Positions 56,662 through 64,000 of a stretch of DNA of 64,000 nt are shown one piece after another. The stretch is from Alcaligenes pakistanensis. Its GTDB lineage: Bacteria > Pseudomonadota > Gammaproteobacteria > Burkholderiales > Burkholderiaceae_B. The notes beneath the pieces are model-generated. The model was given only the letters and a program-made list of their open reading frames with translations. It ran no database searches and was not told where the DNA came from. A program made the translations under genes and the position numbers. The stretch spans positions 521,829-585,828 of the forward strand of contig NZ_BMZN01000002.1 in assembly GCF_014652815.1 (NCBI RefSeq). The letters are read 5' to 3'. Each line of letters begins with the position of its first letter. The first letter of the stretch is position 1.

Positions 56662-57386
56662 GCATTGTCGAGTTCAAGAAGGTAAGCAAGCGCTTTGGGG
56701 ACAATGTCGTGCTCGACGATATTAGTTTGAATATCGATAAGGGCGAAGTTGTCGTAGTGGTCGGGCCTTCGGGGTCGGGCAAGTCCACCTTTTTACGCTG
56801 TATCAATAAGCTGGAAGACATTCAGGCCGGTGATATTGTGGTCAATGGCTTGAGCGTCAATGGCACGCCCGCCCAGGTGCGCGAGCTGCGCCGGGAAGCG
56901 GGCATGGTGTTTCAGCAGTTCAATCTGTTCCCGCAAATGAGCGCCTTGGAAAACGTCATGTTCGGACCTGTGCATACGCGTGGCACAGAACGTGCCCAGG
57001 CTCGTCAGGAAGCGTTGGACCTGCTGGCTAAGGTAGGGCTGGCCGAGCGGGTAGATCACTATCCCAACGAGCTCTCGGGCGGTCAGCAGCAGCGGGTGGC
57101 GATTGCCCGTGCCCTGGCAATCAAGCCCAAGCTGATGCTGTTTGACGAGCCAACCTCGGCCTTGGACCCGGAGCTGCGTCAGGAGGTGCTGAAAGTCATG
57201 CAGCTCTTGGCCGAAGAAGGCATGACTATGGTTGTTGTGACTCATGAAATGGACTTTGCGCGGCGCGTGGGTAGCCGCCTGATTTTTATTGATCAGGGAC
57301 GGGTAGCGCATGATGGCCCGCCTGCTGAAATGCTGAGCAATCCACCAAGTCAACGCTTGAAAGACTTTCTGCAGCACGTGGCGTAA
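56658..57386 (+). CDS. glnQ: Glutamine ABC transporter ATPase GlnQ
   Basis: The 242-residue ATPase of the polar amino acid importer family has Walker [10 protein letters not shown] (36-44), signature [15 protein letters not shown], Walker [16 protein letters not shown] and the switch histidine in [10 protein letters not shown]. It closes the glnHPQ unit and is followed by a long bidirectional terminator. Confidence 0.95.
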   Translation: MSIVEFKKVSKRFGDNVVLDDISLNIDKGEVVVVVGPSGSGKSTFLRCINKLEDIQAGDIVVNGLSVNGTPAQVRELRREAGMVFQQFNLFPQMSALENVMFGPVHTRGTERAQARQEALDLLAKVGLAERVDHYPNELSGGQQQRVAIARALAIKPKLMLFDEPTSALDPELRQEVLKVMQLLAEEGMTMVVVTHEMDFARRVGSRLIFIDQGRVAHDGPPAEMLSNPPSQRLKDFLQHVA

Positions 57387-57398
57387 GCAGGCAGAAAC

Positions 57399-57452
57399 AA
57401 AAAGCCCTTCAGGGATTTGGCTGCTTAGCCAAGAACCTGAAGGGCTTTTTTT
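57399..57452. terminator. Bidirectional terminator after glnQ
   Basis: AAAAAGCCCTTCAGG (57399-57413) pairs with CCTGAAGGGCTTTTT (from 57436), ending in seven T residues. The matching A-run on the left makes it usable by the convergent gene at 57492 as well. Confidence 0.92.
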
Positions 57453-57491
57453 GTAGCGTGCCGGCTGTCTGAGACAGACGGTAGGCGGATA

Positions 57492-58199
57492 TTACTTAGA
57501 CGGTGATACGTAAATAGTGCGCGTGGCAACGACGCGGTTGGCACCATCCGGCTTGATGCGGATCGTAACTTGGCGGGGCGTAAAGCCCGCTGGCAGCTCT
57601 ACCGAACCATTGATGTAGGCGTAACGGCCCACGCTAACGGCTTGGCTGGGCAGATCCACATTGCCAGAACGGCCATTGGTGTAGCGACCTGCGGCTACAA
57701 ATTCCATGGTGCCGCTAAATTCAGCCTCTTTGCCCTTGTCCTGCATCAGCAGCACAAAATGGTTTAGCTGGCCGTTATTGATCGTGAACTCGGCCGCCCG
57801 GATTCCCGGCGAGGTGCCACGGGGATCTGGGGGCATGGCATCGGCAAACAGCGCGACATCTTTTTCCAGCTTGGTGACCATGGCTTGCAGGTCGCCGGTC
57901 TGTTGACCCAGCTTGCCTTCTTTCTGGCTGACTTCTTCCAGATCGCGGCTGGTTTGGTTTAACTGGCCTTGCAAGCGCTGCTTGTCGGCATTGGCGCTGT
58001 TCAAGTCATAGTGCAGCTGTTCTGACTGTTCTACGGTCAAGCGAGTGGGGCCATAACTTTTCTGCAAGAAAAGCAGGCCACCTGCGCCTAGGGCGATGCC
58101 GGTCAAAAGCAGGACAAACCAACGTGGAATGCGGCGTTTTCGACGGCTTGAGCCGTAGGCGGTGGGTTTGAATACGGTGCGTTTGGAGGAACCAAGCAT
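57492..58199 (-). CDS. Membrane-anchored coiled-coil protein of unknown function
   Basis: I do not recognise a specific name for this 235-residue protein; it resembles the uncharacterised DUF6776-type proteins of betaproteobacteria, but this is from memory. It has a basic cytoplasmic N-terminus (GSSRRKRRIPR), one membrane helix (about residues 27-46), a periplasmic coiled coil (about 57-118, with QLNQTSRDLEEVSQKEGKL), and a C-terminal beta-rich domain of about 110 residues. It is transcribed toward the glnQ terminator. Two adjacent inverted repeats lie just upstream of its start (58213-58248). Confidence 0.65.
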   Translation of the reverse strand: MLGSSKRTVFKPTAYGSSRRKRRIPRWFVLLLTGIALGAGGLLFLQKSYGPTRLTVEQSEQLHYDLNSANADKQRLQGQLNQTSRDLEEVSQKEGKLGQQTGDLQAMVTKLEKDVALFADAMPPDPRGTSPGIRAAEFTINNGQLNHFVLLMQDKGKEAEFSGTMEFVAAGRYTNGRSGNVDLPSQAVSVGRYAYINGSVELPAGFTPRQVTIRIKPDGANRVVATRTIYVSPSK

Positions 58200-58212
58200 G
58201 AGAACAGACGTT

Positions 58213-58248
58213 CCTGTCAGACAGGGGACTTAAGGCAGATTAAGTCCC
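58213..58248. promoter_or_regulatory. Two adjacent palindromes upstream of the coiled-coil gene
   Basis: CCTGTCAGACAGG (58213-58225) is a perfect palindrome around one central base. It is followed at once by GGGACTTAA-N6-TTAAGTCCC (58225-58248), a perfect nine-base inverted repeat. They lie 14 bases before the gene start at 58199 and could be an operator or 5' leader structure. Nothing else is identifiable in the 164-base gap. Confidence 0.45.
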
Positions 58249-58363
58249 GATTACAAAACCCATTAGCATAGACGTCATTGGGGCTATGGAGGCGGTATAG
58301 CTGGCTTTGTTGCCCTTTGTTGTGCTTGGAAACGTGTGCCGGCTAGCCTTGAAAAATATCAGT

Positions 58364-59074
58364 TTACTGTGAGGGTGCTAACGATTCCAAGTGTTGGTTT
58401 AACTGAGCCAGTCGTTCGGGGGTGCCGACATCCATCCAGAAGCCCGGGTGCAAGGTGCCCAGAACGTGCTGATGCTCAATAGCGGCATACAGCAGGGGTG
58501 CGAGTTTGGCGGACTGGTCTTTGGGCAAGTGCGCAAACAGCTCGGGTTTGTACACGCCGATACCGCTTAGGGTGGCACTGCGGGCTCCCGCAGCCGTTTG
58601 GGTGCATAGCGGCAATTGCCCATCTTGCATGCCGAAGTCACCGGCAGGGTGGTGCGGCGGGTTGGGCGTCAGTACCAGCCAGGCCAGTTCTGGCCCCTCT
58701 TGCAGGCGTTCGGCCATGGCAAAAGCTTGGGCCGGGTCCCAGTCAGACCAGACATCCCCATTCATCACTAAAAAAGGCTGGCCCTGAAAAAAATCCAGGG
58801 CTTTGGCAATACCGCCTGCCGTCTCCAAGGCTGATGGCTCTGGCGAATAGCTTAGTTGCAGGCCCCATTGGCTGCCATCACCCAGCGTGGCTTCGATCTG
58901 CTCACCCAGCCAGGCGTGGTTGATGATGACCTCGCGAATGCCGGCCTTGGCCAAAGCCCGCAAATGCCAGACGATGAGTGGTTGGCCGCCTGCCTGAATC
59001 AGGGGTTTGGGGCAAGTGTCGGTCAAGGGGCGCATGCGCTCGCCTCGACCGGCAGCCAGAATCATGGCACGCAT
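58364..59074 (-). CDS. murU: N-acetylmuramate alpha-1-phosphate uridylyltransferase MurU
   Basis: MurU makes UDP-MurNAc from MurNAc-1-phosphate, letting recycled cell-wall sugar bypass MurA and MurB. The 236-residue nucleotidyltransferase has the signature MILAAGRGERMRPLTDTCPKPL (the Lys of PKPL contacts substrate) and MNGDVWSDWD (metal-binding Asp). Assignment to MurU rather than another sugar nucleotidyltransferase rests on its one-base overlap with amgK, the standard partner. The pathway underlies intrinsic fosfomycin tolerance in Pseudomonas. Confidence 0.9.
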   Translation of the reverse strand: MRAMILAAGRGERMRPLTDTCPKPLIQAGGQPLIVWHLRALAKAGIREVIINHAWLGEQIEATLGDGSQWGLQLSYSPEPSALETAGGIAKALDFFQGQPFLVMNGDVWSDWDPAQAFAMAERLQEGPELAWLVLTPNPPHHPAGDFGMQDGQLPLCTQTAAGARSATLSGIGVYKPELFAHLPKDQSAKLAPLLYAAIEHQHVLGTLHPGFWMDVGTPERLAQLNQHLESLAPSQ

Positions 59075-60120
59075 CAGACGGTCATGCCCAAGATGGTTTG
59101 ACGGCCTTCCAGGCGGTTCAGTAGACGCAGCAGGGCATTAAAACATTCATAGCGGCTGGCTACCTGATGCACATAGCCCAGCAGACGGGGCATGTGATCC
59201 AGGTAGTGATGTTTGCCGTCACGCAGGGACAGGCGGGCAAAAACCCCTAGAATACGCAGATTGCGCTGCAGGCCCATCCATTCATACTGCTGATGGAAGA
59301 TGGCGAAGTCGGCGGGAACGTCCAGCCCGGCTTCCATGGCGGCCTGCCAGTAGCGGATCGCCCAGTCCAGCTGCTGTTCTTCAGTCCAGGTGTGGCGGGC
59401 GTCCATCACCAGGGAGGCAATATCGTAAGTGATGGGACCGGCCAAGGCGTCCTGGTAATCAATAACGCCAGGTTCAGTCTGTCCGGGCAGAGGCATCATC
59501 AGGTTGGGGCTGTGGAAGTCGCGGTGTACCAGCACGGTGGCGCTTTGCACATTGGCCTGGGCCAACTGGGCAAAGGTGTCGCTGAGCATGCTCTTGTCTT
59601 GCTCGCTGAGTTCAAACTGGCGGTGCTTTTGTACATACCACTCGGGGAACACTTGCAGCTCTTCCAACAGACGCTGTTCGTCGTAGGGAGGCAGGCCGGT
59701 CGTGTCGGCTTGTTGCAATTTCACCAAGGTTAGCAAAGTACTGCGGTACAGTTTGTCCAGCTCGCTTTGTGCCATTGGTGTTTTCAGCGCGTGCTGGAAG
59801 TTGTCCTTGCCCAGATCGCTTAGCAGCAAAAAGCCTTGCTCGGTGTCTGCCGCCAGGATCTCGGGAACATGAATTCCCGTGGGGGCTAACAGTTGGGTAA
59901 CGTGGACAAATGGCTTGCAGTCTTCGCTAGCAGGGGGCGCATCCATCAAAATAACGGTGCGGTCCTGAGTTTTCAGGCGAAAATAACGACGAAAGCTGGC
60001 GTCGCTGGAGGCCGCTTGCAAGGTGTCCAGATCCAGCCCAAAGCTGGATTTCAGGGTGTTTAACCACGTGATTGCTTGCTGCAGGCGAGGGTCGGAAGCG
60101 GCAGAAATAGAAGCAGACAT
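59074..60120 (-). CDS. amgK: Anomeric MurNAc/GlcNAc kinase AmgK
   Basis: AmgK phosphorylates the anomeric position of MurNAc (and GlcNAc) for MurU. The 348-residue protein has the aminoglycoside-phosphotransferase fold: SSDASFRRYFRL near the N-terminus, LLLSDLGKDNF, the catalytic HRDFHSPNLM (Brenner motif) and VIDYQDA in place of the kinase DFG. Function is inferred from fold and from the partner murU. It is divergent from lptD, with a 139-base spacer. Confidence 0.9.
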   Translation of the reverse strand: MSASISAASDPRLQQAITWLNTLKSSFGLDLDTLQAASSDASFRRYFRLKTQDRTVILMDAPPASEDCKPFVHVTQLLAPTGIHVPEILAADTEQGFLLLSDLGKDNFQHALKTPMAQSELDKLYRSTLLTLVKLQQADTTGLPPYDEQRLLEELQVFPEWYVQKHRQFELSEQDKSMLSDTFAQLAQANVQSATVLVHRDFHSPNLMMPLPGQTEPGVIDYQDALAGPITYDIASLVMDARHTWTEEQQLDWAIRYWQAAMEAGLDVPADFAIFHQQYEWMGLQRNLRILGVFARLSLRDGKHHYLDHMPRLLGYVHQVASRYECFNALLRLLNRLEGRQTILGMTV

Positions 60121-60187
60121 AAATAAAGGGACGCAGAAGATCGTAACGGATTAGTGTTTAGCAGTGCCGCTAAACGGCAGGCTTAAC

Positions 60188-60193
60188 TATAAT
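60188..60193 (+). promoter_or_regulatory. -10 element upstream of lptD
   Basis: A perfect TATAAT lies about 70 bases before the preferred lptD start; a -35 at the right distance is poor (TGCCGC). A transcript from here would begin near 60200, which rules out the furthest upstream start (GTG 60164) of the lptD reading frame. Confidence 0.5.
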
Positions 60194-60259
60194 ACCGGGT
60201 CGCCAGGGTTTTTCACCTGGTACGAGCAAATGCAGGACACAACTGGAGGCGCAGTCTTA

Positions 60260-62617
60260 GTGCGAGTTGCGGCGTGGTATATCGTGTTGATGATGACAGG
60301 GATGGGGGTAGCCCAGGCTCAGTCGTCCGTGCGTCCGTCTTTAAAGACGTCCCCCGGTTTGCAAGTGCGCAAGCTCCAGGAAGAAGATATGGCCGTCTAC
60401 CTGATAGGCGACCAGATGAAAACGTTGGAAGACGGCACCATGCGTCTGGAAGGCGGAGCCCAGGTGCGGCGTATTGATTCGGTCGTCAAAGGAGACCGGA
60501 TCGACTATCAGGAAAAAACCGGCCAGATGGAAGTACGTGGCAATGGCCTGATCATGCGTGATGGTGCCTTGGTGCGTAGCCCGGAGTTTGACTACAACCT
60601 GGATGCGGACACGGGGCGCATGACGAACCCGGAGTTCTGGCTGGGTGCTACTGGCGGCAGCGGAACAGCCACGCAGGCTGATATTCTCAGCTCCAACCAT
60701 ATGCGTCTGTCCGATGTGAATTACTCGGGCTGCCCATGTCCCGAACCGGCCTGGTATATCAAATCACCCAAGGTGGATCTGTATTCTAAGGAAAACGAAG
60801 GGGTAGCACGCAATGGCGTCTTGTACTTTAAGGGCGTGCCTTTGTTGTATTCCCCCTACTTGACCTTCCCGCTGCGCAAAGAGCGTAAATCCGGTTTCCT
60901 GCTGCCTACCTATGGCATGACGACTCGGGGCGGTCTGGATCTGAGCGTACCGTATTACCTGAATTTGGCCCCCAATTATGACGCCACGCTGACCCCTCGC
61001 TTCATGAGCAAGCGGGGCGCCATGCTGGGCGGCGAGTTCCGTTATCTGGGCGATGGTTTCTCGGGCGAGCTAACGGGTAACTACCTGCCCGATGACAAGG
61101 AACTGGGCTATAAGCGCTGGATGTTCATGGGGCAGTACCGCCAAAGCCTGCCAGCCAATCTGTATTTGAATGCTGATATTCGTCGGGTGTCGGACGACGA
61201 CTATTTCCGCGATTTCAGCAGCTTTGGTCTGAACGACTCCACGATCCAGGATCTGGCCAGCACGGTGACTCTGGGTTGGGGCGGCTCCAAGTACTTCCGC
61301 TCCCACGTCAGTGCGACACGCTATCAGACCTTGCAGGATTCCTCGACGGGCTACCGTCAGCCACAGTACGACAAATTACCTGAATGGTATTTGGGTGCCT
61401 CCCGTTATAACTGGGGTGGCTTTGATGTGGTCAGCGACAATTACGCAACTCGTTTCCGTATGCCGTTTTACAGTGGCAATCTGAATGAGTTCGACAATAT
61501 GCGCTATACGCGTCAGGCGCCTGATGGTTCGCGCTTCTCGTCCTACACCACCGTGGCGTATCCCGTCATTCGTCCAGGCTGGTACATCACCCCTAAAGCG
61601 GGTGTGCACATGAGCCAATACCAGACGGACTGGTATGTGGGGGACCCCAATATGGCCAAGTTTGATGGCCGCTCCCGTACCCAAAGCCGTGTGTTGCCAA
61701 TTTTGTCGGTCGATTCGGGCATGACGTTCGAGCGTGACACCACCCTGTTTGGCAACGACTCCATCCAAACCCTGGAGCCGCGTGTTTACTATCTGTATGT
61801 GCCTTACCGGGATCAGTCTTCGCTGCCTTTGTATGACACCAGTCTGGCCAGCTTCAACTTTGCCCAGGCATTTAGTGAAAACATCTTCTCCGGCGGCTGG
61901 GACCGTATTTCCAACGCCAACCAGATAACCGTAGGCTTGACCTCGCGCTGGCTGGACGCCGACACGGGCTTTGAGCGTCTGGTGCTGCAAGGTGCGCAAC
62001 GTTTGTATTTTGATAAGCAAACCGTTACTTTGGGCGATGAAAAAGCCCGCACCAGCACCCGTTCCGATTACCTGGTCGGGGCCAGTGCTGCTTTGACCAA
62101 TACGTTCTCGGTTAACTTTGATGCTCAGTTCAATCCGGATGAAAAGCGCCGCAATCGACTTGCCTCCGGTGTACGCTGGCGTCCGAAACGCTTGGCAACG
62201 CTGGGCGTGAACTATCGTTATGAGCGTGACCCGCGTCAGGTTGTTGATCCCACCTTCACTCCTGGTGATGAGGATCATCGCGGGAAAGAATACGTCTCCA
62301 TGACTGGCCAATGGCCATTGAGCAATAAGCTGTATGCCGTGGGGCGTTACGATTACTCCATCCAGGAAAGCCGTGGTACGCAAACTGTGATGGGGCTGGA
62401 ATACAAAGGGGACTGTTGCTGGGCAGCGCGAGTGGTAATGCAACGCTATGCTGTTTCAGCCAGAGAAACCAATAAAGCCATCTACTTCCAGCTGGAACTC
62501 TCCGGCCTGGGCGGGATTGGCAACGACCCAATCAAAATGCTGCGTGATCGCGTGATCGGCTATGAATCCGTCTCGGACCCCGTACAGGAAAAAATGATTC
62601 ATGAGAGGTATGAATAA
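60260..62617 (+). CDS. lptD: LPS-assembly outer-membrane protein LptD
   Basis: LptD is the outer-membrane barrel that inserts LPS with LptE. With the GTG start at 60260 (GGAGG ten bases upstream) it has 785 residues, almost exactly the E. coli length, and begins with a signal peptide ending AQAQ. ATG 60230 is an alternative. The N-terminal OstA/LptA-like domain (about 40-150) is followed by the barrel. Cysteines are C158 and C160 in GCPCPEP and the pair C719-C720; the N-terminal cysteine of E. coli (C31) has no counterpart. surA follows one base after the stop. Confidence 0.95.
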   Translation: MRVAAWYIVLMMTGMGVAQAQSSVRPSLKTSPGLQVRKLQEEDMAVYLIGDQMKTLEDGTMRLEGGAQVRRIDSVVKGDRIDYQEKTGQMEVRGNGLIMRDGALVRSPEFDYNLDADTGRMTNPEFWLGATGGSGTATQADILSSNHMRLSDVNYSGCPCPEPAWYIKSPKVDLYSKENEGVARNGVLYFKGVPLLYSPYLTFPLRKERKSGFLLPTYGMTTRGGLDLSVPYYLNLAPNYDATLTPRFMSKRGAMLGGEFRYLGDGFSGELTGNYLPDDKELGYKRWMFMGQYRQSLPANLYLNADIRRVSDDDYFRDFSSFGLNDSTIQDLASTVTLGWGGSKYFRSHVSATRYQTLQDSSTGYRQPQYDKLPEWYLGASRYNWGGFDVVSDNYATRFRMPFYSGNLNEFDNMRYTRQAPDGSRFSSYTTVAYPVIRPGWYITPKAGVHMSQYQTDWYVGDPNMAKFDGRSRTQSRVLPILSVDSGMTFERDTTLFGNDSIQTLEPRVYYLYVPYRDQSSLPLYDTSLASFNFAQAFSENIFSGGWDRISNANQITVGLTSRWLDADTGFERLVLQGAQRLYFDKQTVTLGDEKARTSTRSDYLVGASAALTNTFSVNFDAQFNPDEKRRNRLASGVRWRPKRLATLGVNYRYERDPRQVVDPTFTPGDEDHRGKEYVSMTGQWPLSNKLYAVGRYDYSIQESRGTQTVMGLEYKGDCCWAARVVMQRYAVSARETNKAIYFQLELSGLGGIGNDPIKMLRDRVIGYESVSDPVQEKMIHERYE

Positions 62618-62618
62618 T

Positions 62619-64000
62619 ATGCGTTTCAGCTTGAAAAACCGTACCCTGTCATTGGCCTTGATGGCCGTAATGGGTCTGGGCACGGCCCAAATGGCTCAGG
62701 CGCAGTCCAAGCCCGCCGCATCCAATAAGGCAGCCGCTACCGCCGCACCGCAGTTTGTGGATGGCATCGCTGCCGTGGTCAACGACGAAGTCATTACTTT
62801 GCGTCAGGTTGATTTGGAAGCCGCCCAGGTTCTGGACCAGTTAAAGCATCAGAAAATCCCTGCTCCTGACCAGGACGTGTTGCGCAAGCAAGTCTTGCAG
62901 CGCCTGATCAACGAGCGTCTGGAACAGCAAGAAGCGCGTGCCATGGGTATTTCGGTGGGCCCTCAGCAAGTGGACGAGGGTGTGCGCATGATCTCCTCGC
63001 GCAATGGCATGAGCGAAGCTCAGCTGCGCGCCGAGATCGAGAAAAACGGCATTAGCTGGGAGCAGTACCGCTCCAACCTTAAGCAGGAAATTTTGCTGGA
63101 TCAATTGCGCATGCGCGCGGTTGATAGCAGCATCAATATTACCGATGCCGACATTGATATCTATCTGCGCTCGCAAGGTGGCGCGGGTCTGGGCAATCTG
63201 GGGCAGTCTGCGGCACAGAGCCAGGATGCACCCGTAAGCCTGGCGCAGATTCTGGTGCGTGTGCCAGAAGGTGCGAACTCAAGTGAAGAGTCTCGTTTGC
63301 GCACGAAAGCCGAGGGTCTGCTGGCTCAGGCTCGTTCTGGTGCCGACTTTGCGGGTTTGGCAGCGTCCAGCTCGGACGGTCAGGAAGCGCTGAATGGTGG
63401 CGTGATGGGCACGCGTCCCTTGTCGGACTGGCCTGATTTGTTCGCTCAAGCGGTTCATCAGCTGGCGCCCGGCCAAGTTTCTAATCTGATCCGTAGCGGC
63501 CAAGGCTTTCATATTCTGAAGGTTCTGGAACGTGGCGGCAGCGCCCCGGCCAATACGTCCCCAGTGGCAAGTGCTGGTGCAAGCCAGGCGGGCCCCATGA
63601 TGGTCACCCAGACGCATGCTCGTCATATTCTGGTCAAGCTCTCCAAGGTAATGACTTCGGAGCAAGCTCGTCAGCGTATTGAGCAATTGCAAGTCCGTTT
63701 GCGCAATGGCGAGTCCTTCGAGGATCTGGCCAAGCGTTACTCGGAAGACAGCAGCGCCCCGCAAGGCGGTGATCTGGGCTGGCTCTCGCCTGGCGAGACC
63801 GTGCCTCCTTTCGAGCAAGCCATGGACAAGCTCCAACCGGGCAGCGACAGCGTGATGGTGGAGTCGCAGTTTGGCTGGCACTTGATTCAAGTGGTCGAAC
63901 GCCGCACTCGCAATATGGAAGGCGAGTACAAGCGTATGCAGGCCCGTCAGGCTTTGTTCCAGCAACGTGCTGAACCTGCCTTTGAAGATTGGCTGAACAG
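62619..64000 (+). CDS. surA: Periplasmic chaperone SurA (cut by the window end)
   Basis: SurA escorts outer-membrane proteins, including LptD, to the BAM machinery. About 460 residues are present; the C-terminal end lies beyond 64000. A signal peptide (MRFSLKNRTLSLALMAVMG..., cleavage near AQA) is followed by the N-terminal chaperone domain (FVDGIAAVVNDEVITLRQVD) and two parvulin-type PPIase domains (PVSLAQILVRVPEG and THARHILVKLS, with GGVMG and GGDLGW loops). I chose the ATG at 62619, ten bases after AGAGG; ATG 62610 is in frame but only one base from that site. Linkage to lptD matches the common surA-lptD order. Confidence 0.96.
   Translation, partial: MRFSLKNRTLSLALMAVMGLGTAQMAQAQSKPAASNKAAATAAPQFVDGIAAVVNDEVITLRQVDLEAAQVLDQLKHQKIPAPDQDVLRKQVLQRLINERLEQQEARAMGISVGPQQVDEGVRMISSRNGMSEAQLRAEIEKNGISWEQYRSNLKQEILLDQLRMRAVDSSINITDADIDIYLRSQGGAGLGNLGQSAAQSQDAPVSLAQILVRVPEGANSSEESRLRTKAEGLLAQARSGADFAGLAASSSDGQEALNGGVMGTRPLSDWPDLFAQAVHQLAPGQVSNLIRSGQGFHILKVLERGGSAPANTSPVASAGASQAGPMMVTQTHARHILVKLSKVMTSEQARQRIEQLQVRLRNGESFEDLAKRYSEDSSAPQGGDLGWLSPGETVPPFEQAMDKLQPGSDSVMVESQFGWHLIQVVERRTRNMEGEYKRMQARQALFQQRAEPAFEDWLN

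Noticed and set aside
60164-60259. The earliest GTG start of the lptD frame
   Set aside because: A TATAAT box lies within this stretch, and a signal peptide directly follows the later start at 60260, which has a GGAGG site.

Overview
This window reads as chromosomal DNA of a betaproteobacterium of the family Alcaligenaceae (Alcaligenes/Bordetella type). This is inferred from gene order, moderate GC content and protein character; no database was searched. The strongest pointers are a MurE-MurF fusion inside an otherwise classical dcw cluster, the glnS-minC-minDE block, an AmgK-MurU peptidoglycan recycling pair next to lptD-surA, and a bacterial class A RNase P RNA. There is no sign of phage, IS elements, CRISPR or plasmid functions; nearly everything is core chromosome.

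Layout. 1-3920 (minus strand): glnS, minC, minD and minE (tRNA charging and division-site selection). 4082-11243 (plus): a compact series of a cytochrome bd-like CydA/CydB pair, a CBS-domain ClC protein, a predicted beta-barrel outer-membrane protein and recQ. 11281-15131: NrdR-box-controlled nrdA-nrdB-yfaE (class Ia ribonucleotide reductase plus its ferredoxin). 15147-16955 (minus): the ABC-F protein uup, divergent from rnpB (17019-17425). 17674-34713: the dcw cluster mraZ-rsmH-ftsL-ftsI-murEF-mraY-murD-ftsW-murG-murC-ddlB-ftsQ-ftsA-ftsZ, nearly all genes overlapping or within a few bases, with MraZ-type repeats at its promoter. 34925-40164: lpxC, a divergent dciA-like gene, an M23 peptidase and secA. 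40278-49330: metabolic genes (DUF1932 dehydrogenase, mgtE, yciA, M20 amidohydrolase, fadD, inositol-monophosphatase-like gene) and mnmC. 49422-51653: a GH31-fold protein. 51919-51994: tRNA-Lys. 52241-57386: metNIQ and glnHPQ uptake systems. 57492-60120 (minus): a coiled-coil membrane protein and amgK-murU. 60260-64000: lptD and a truncated surA.

How the genes work together. Much of the window builds the envelope: peptidoglycan precursor synthesis (murEF, mraY, murD, murG, murC, ddlB), septation (fts genes, minCDE), precursor recycling (amgK, murU), lipid A synthesis and LPS export (lpxC, lptD) and outer-membrane protein folding and secretion (surA, secA).

The main surprises are proteins that keep a family fold but have lost residues central to its chemistry. 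The CydA-like protein has replaced all three haem axial ligands and two proton-path glutamates. It sits in a tight series with a ClC protein lacking the internal proton glutamate and an unrecognised beta-barrel. The GH31 protein lacks both catalytic aspartates. GlnP carries a 61-residue insertion with two extra hydrophobic segments. The cydA'B-clc-barrel series is the best candidate for an undescribed system. No intergenic stretch longer than 300 bases lacks a gene.
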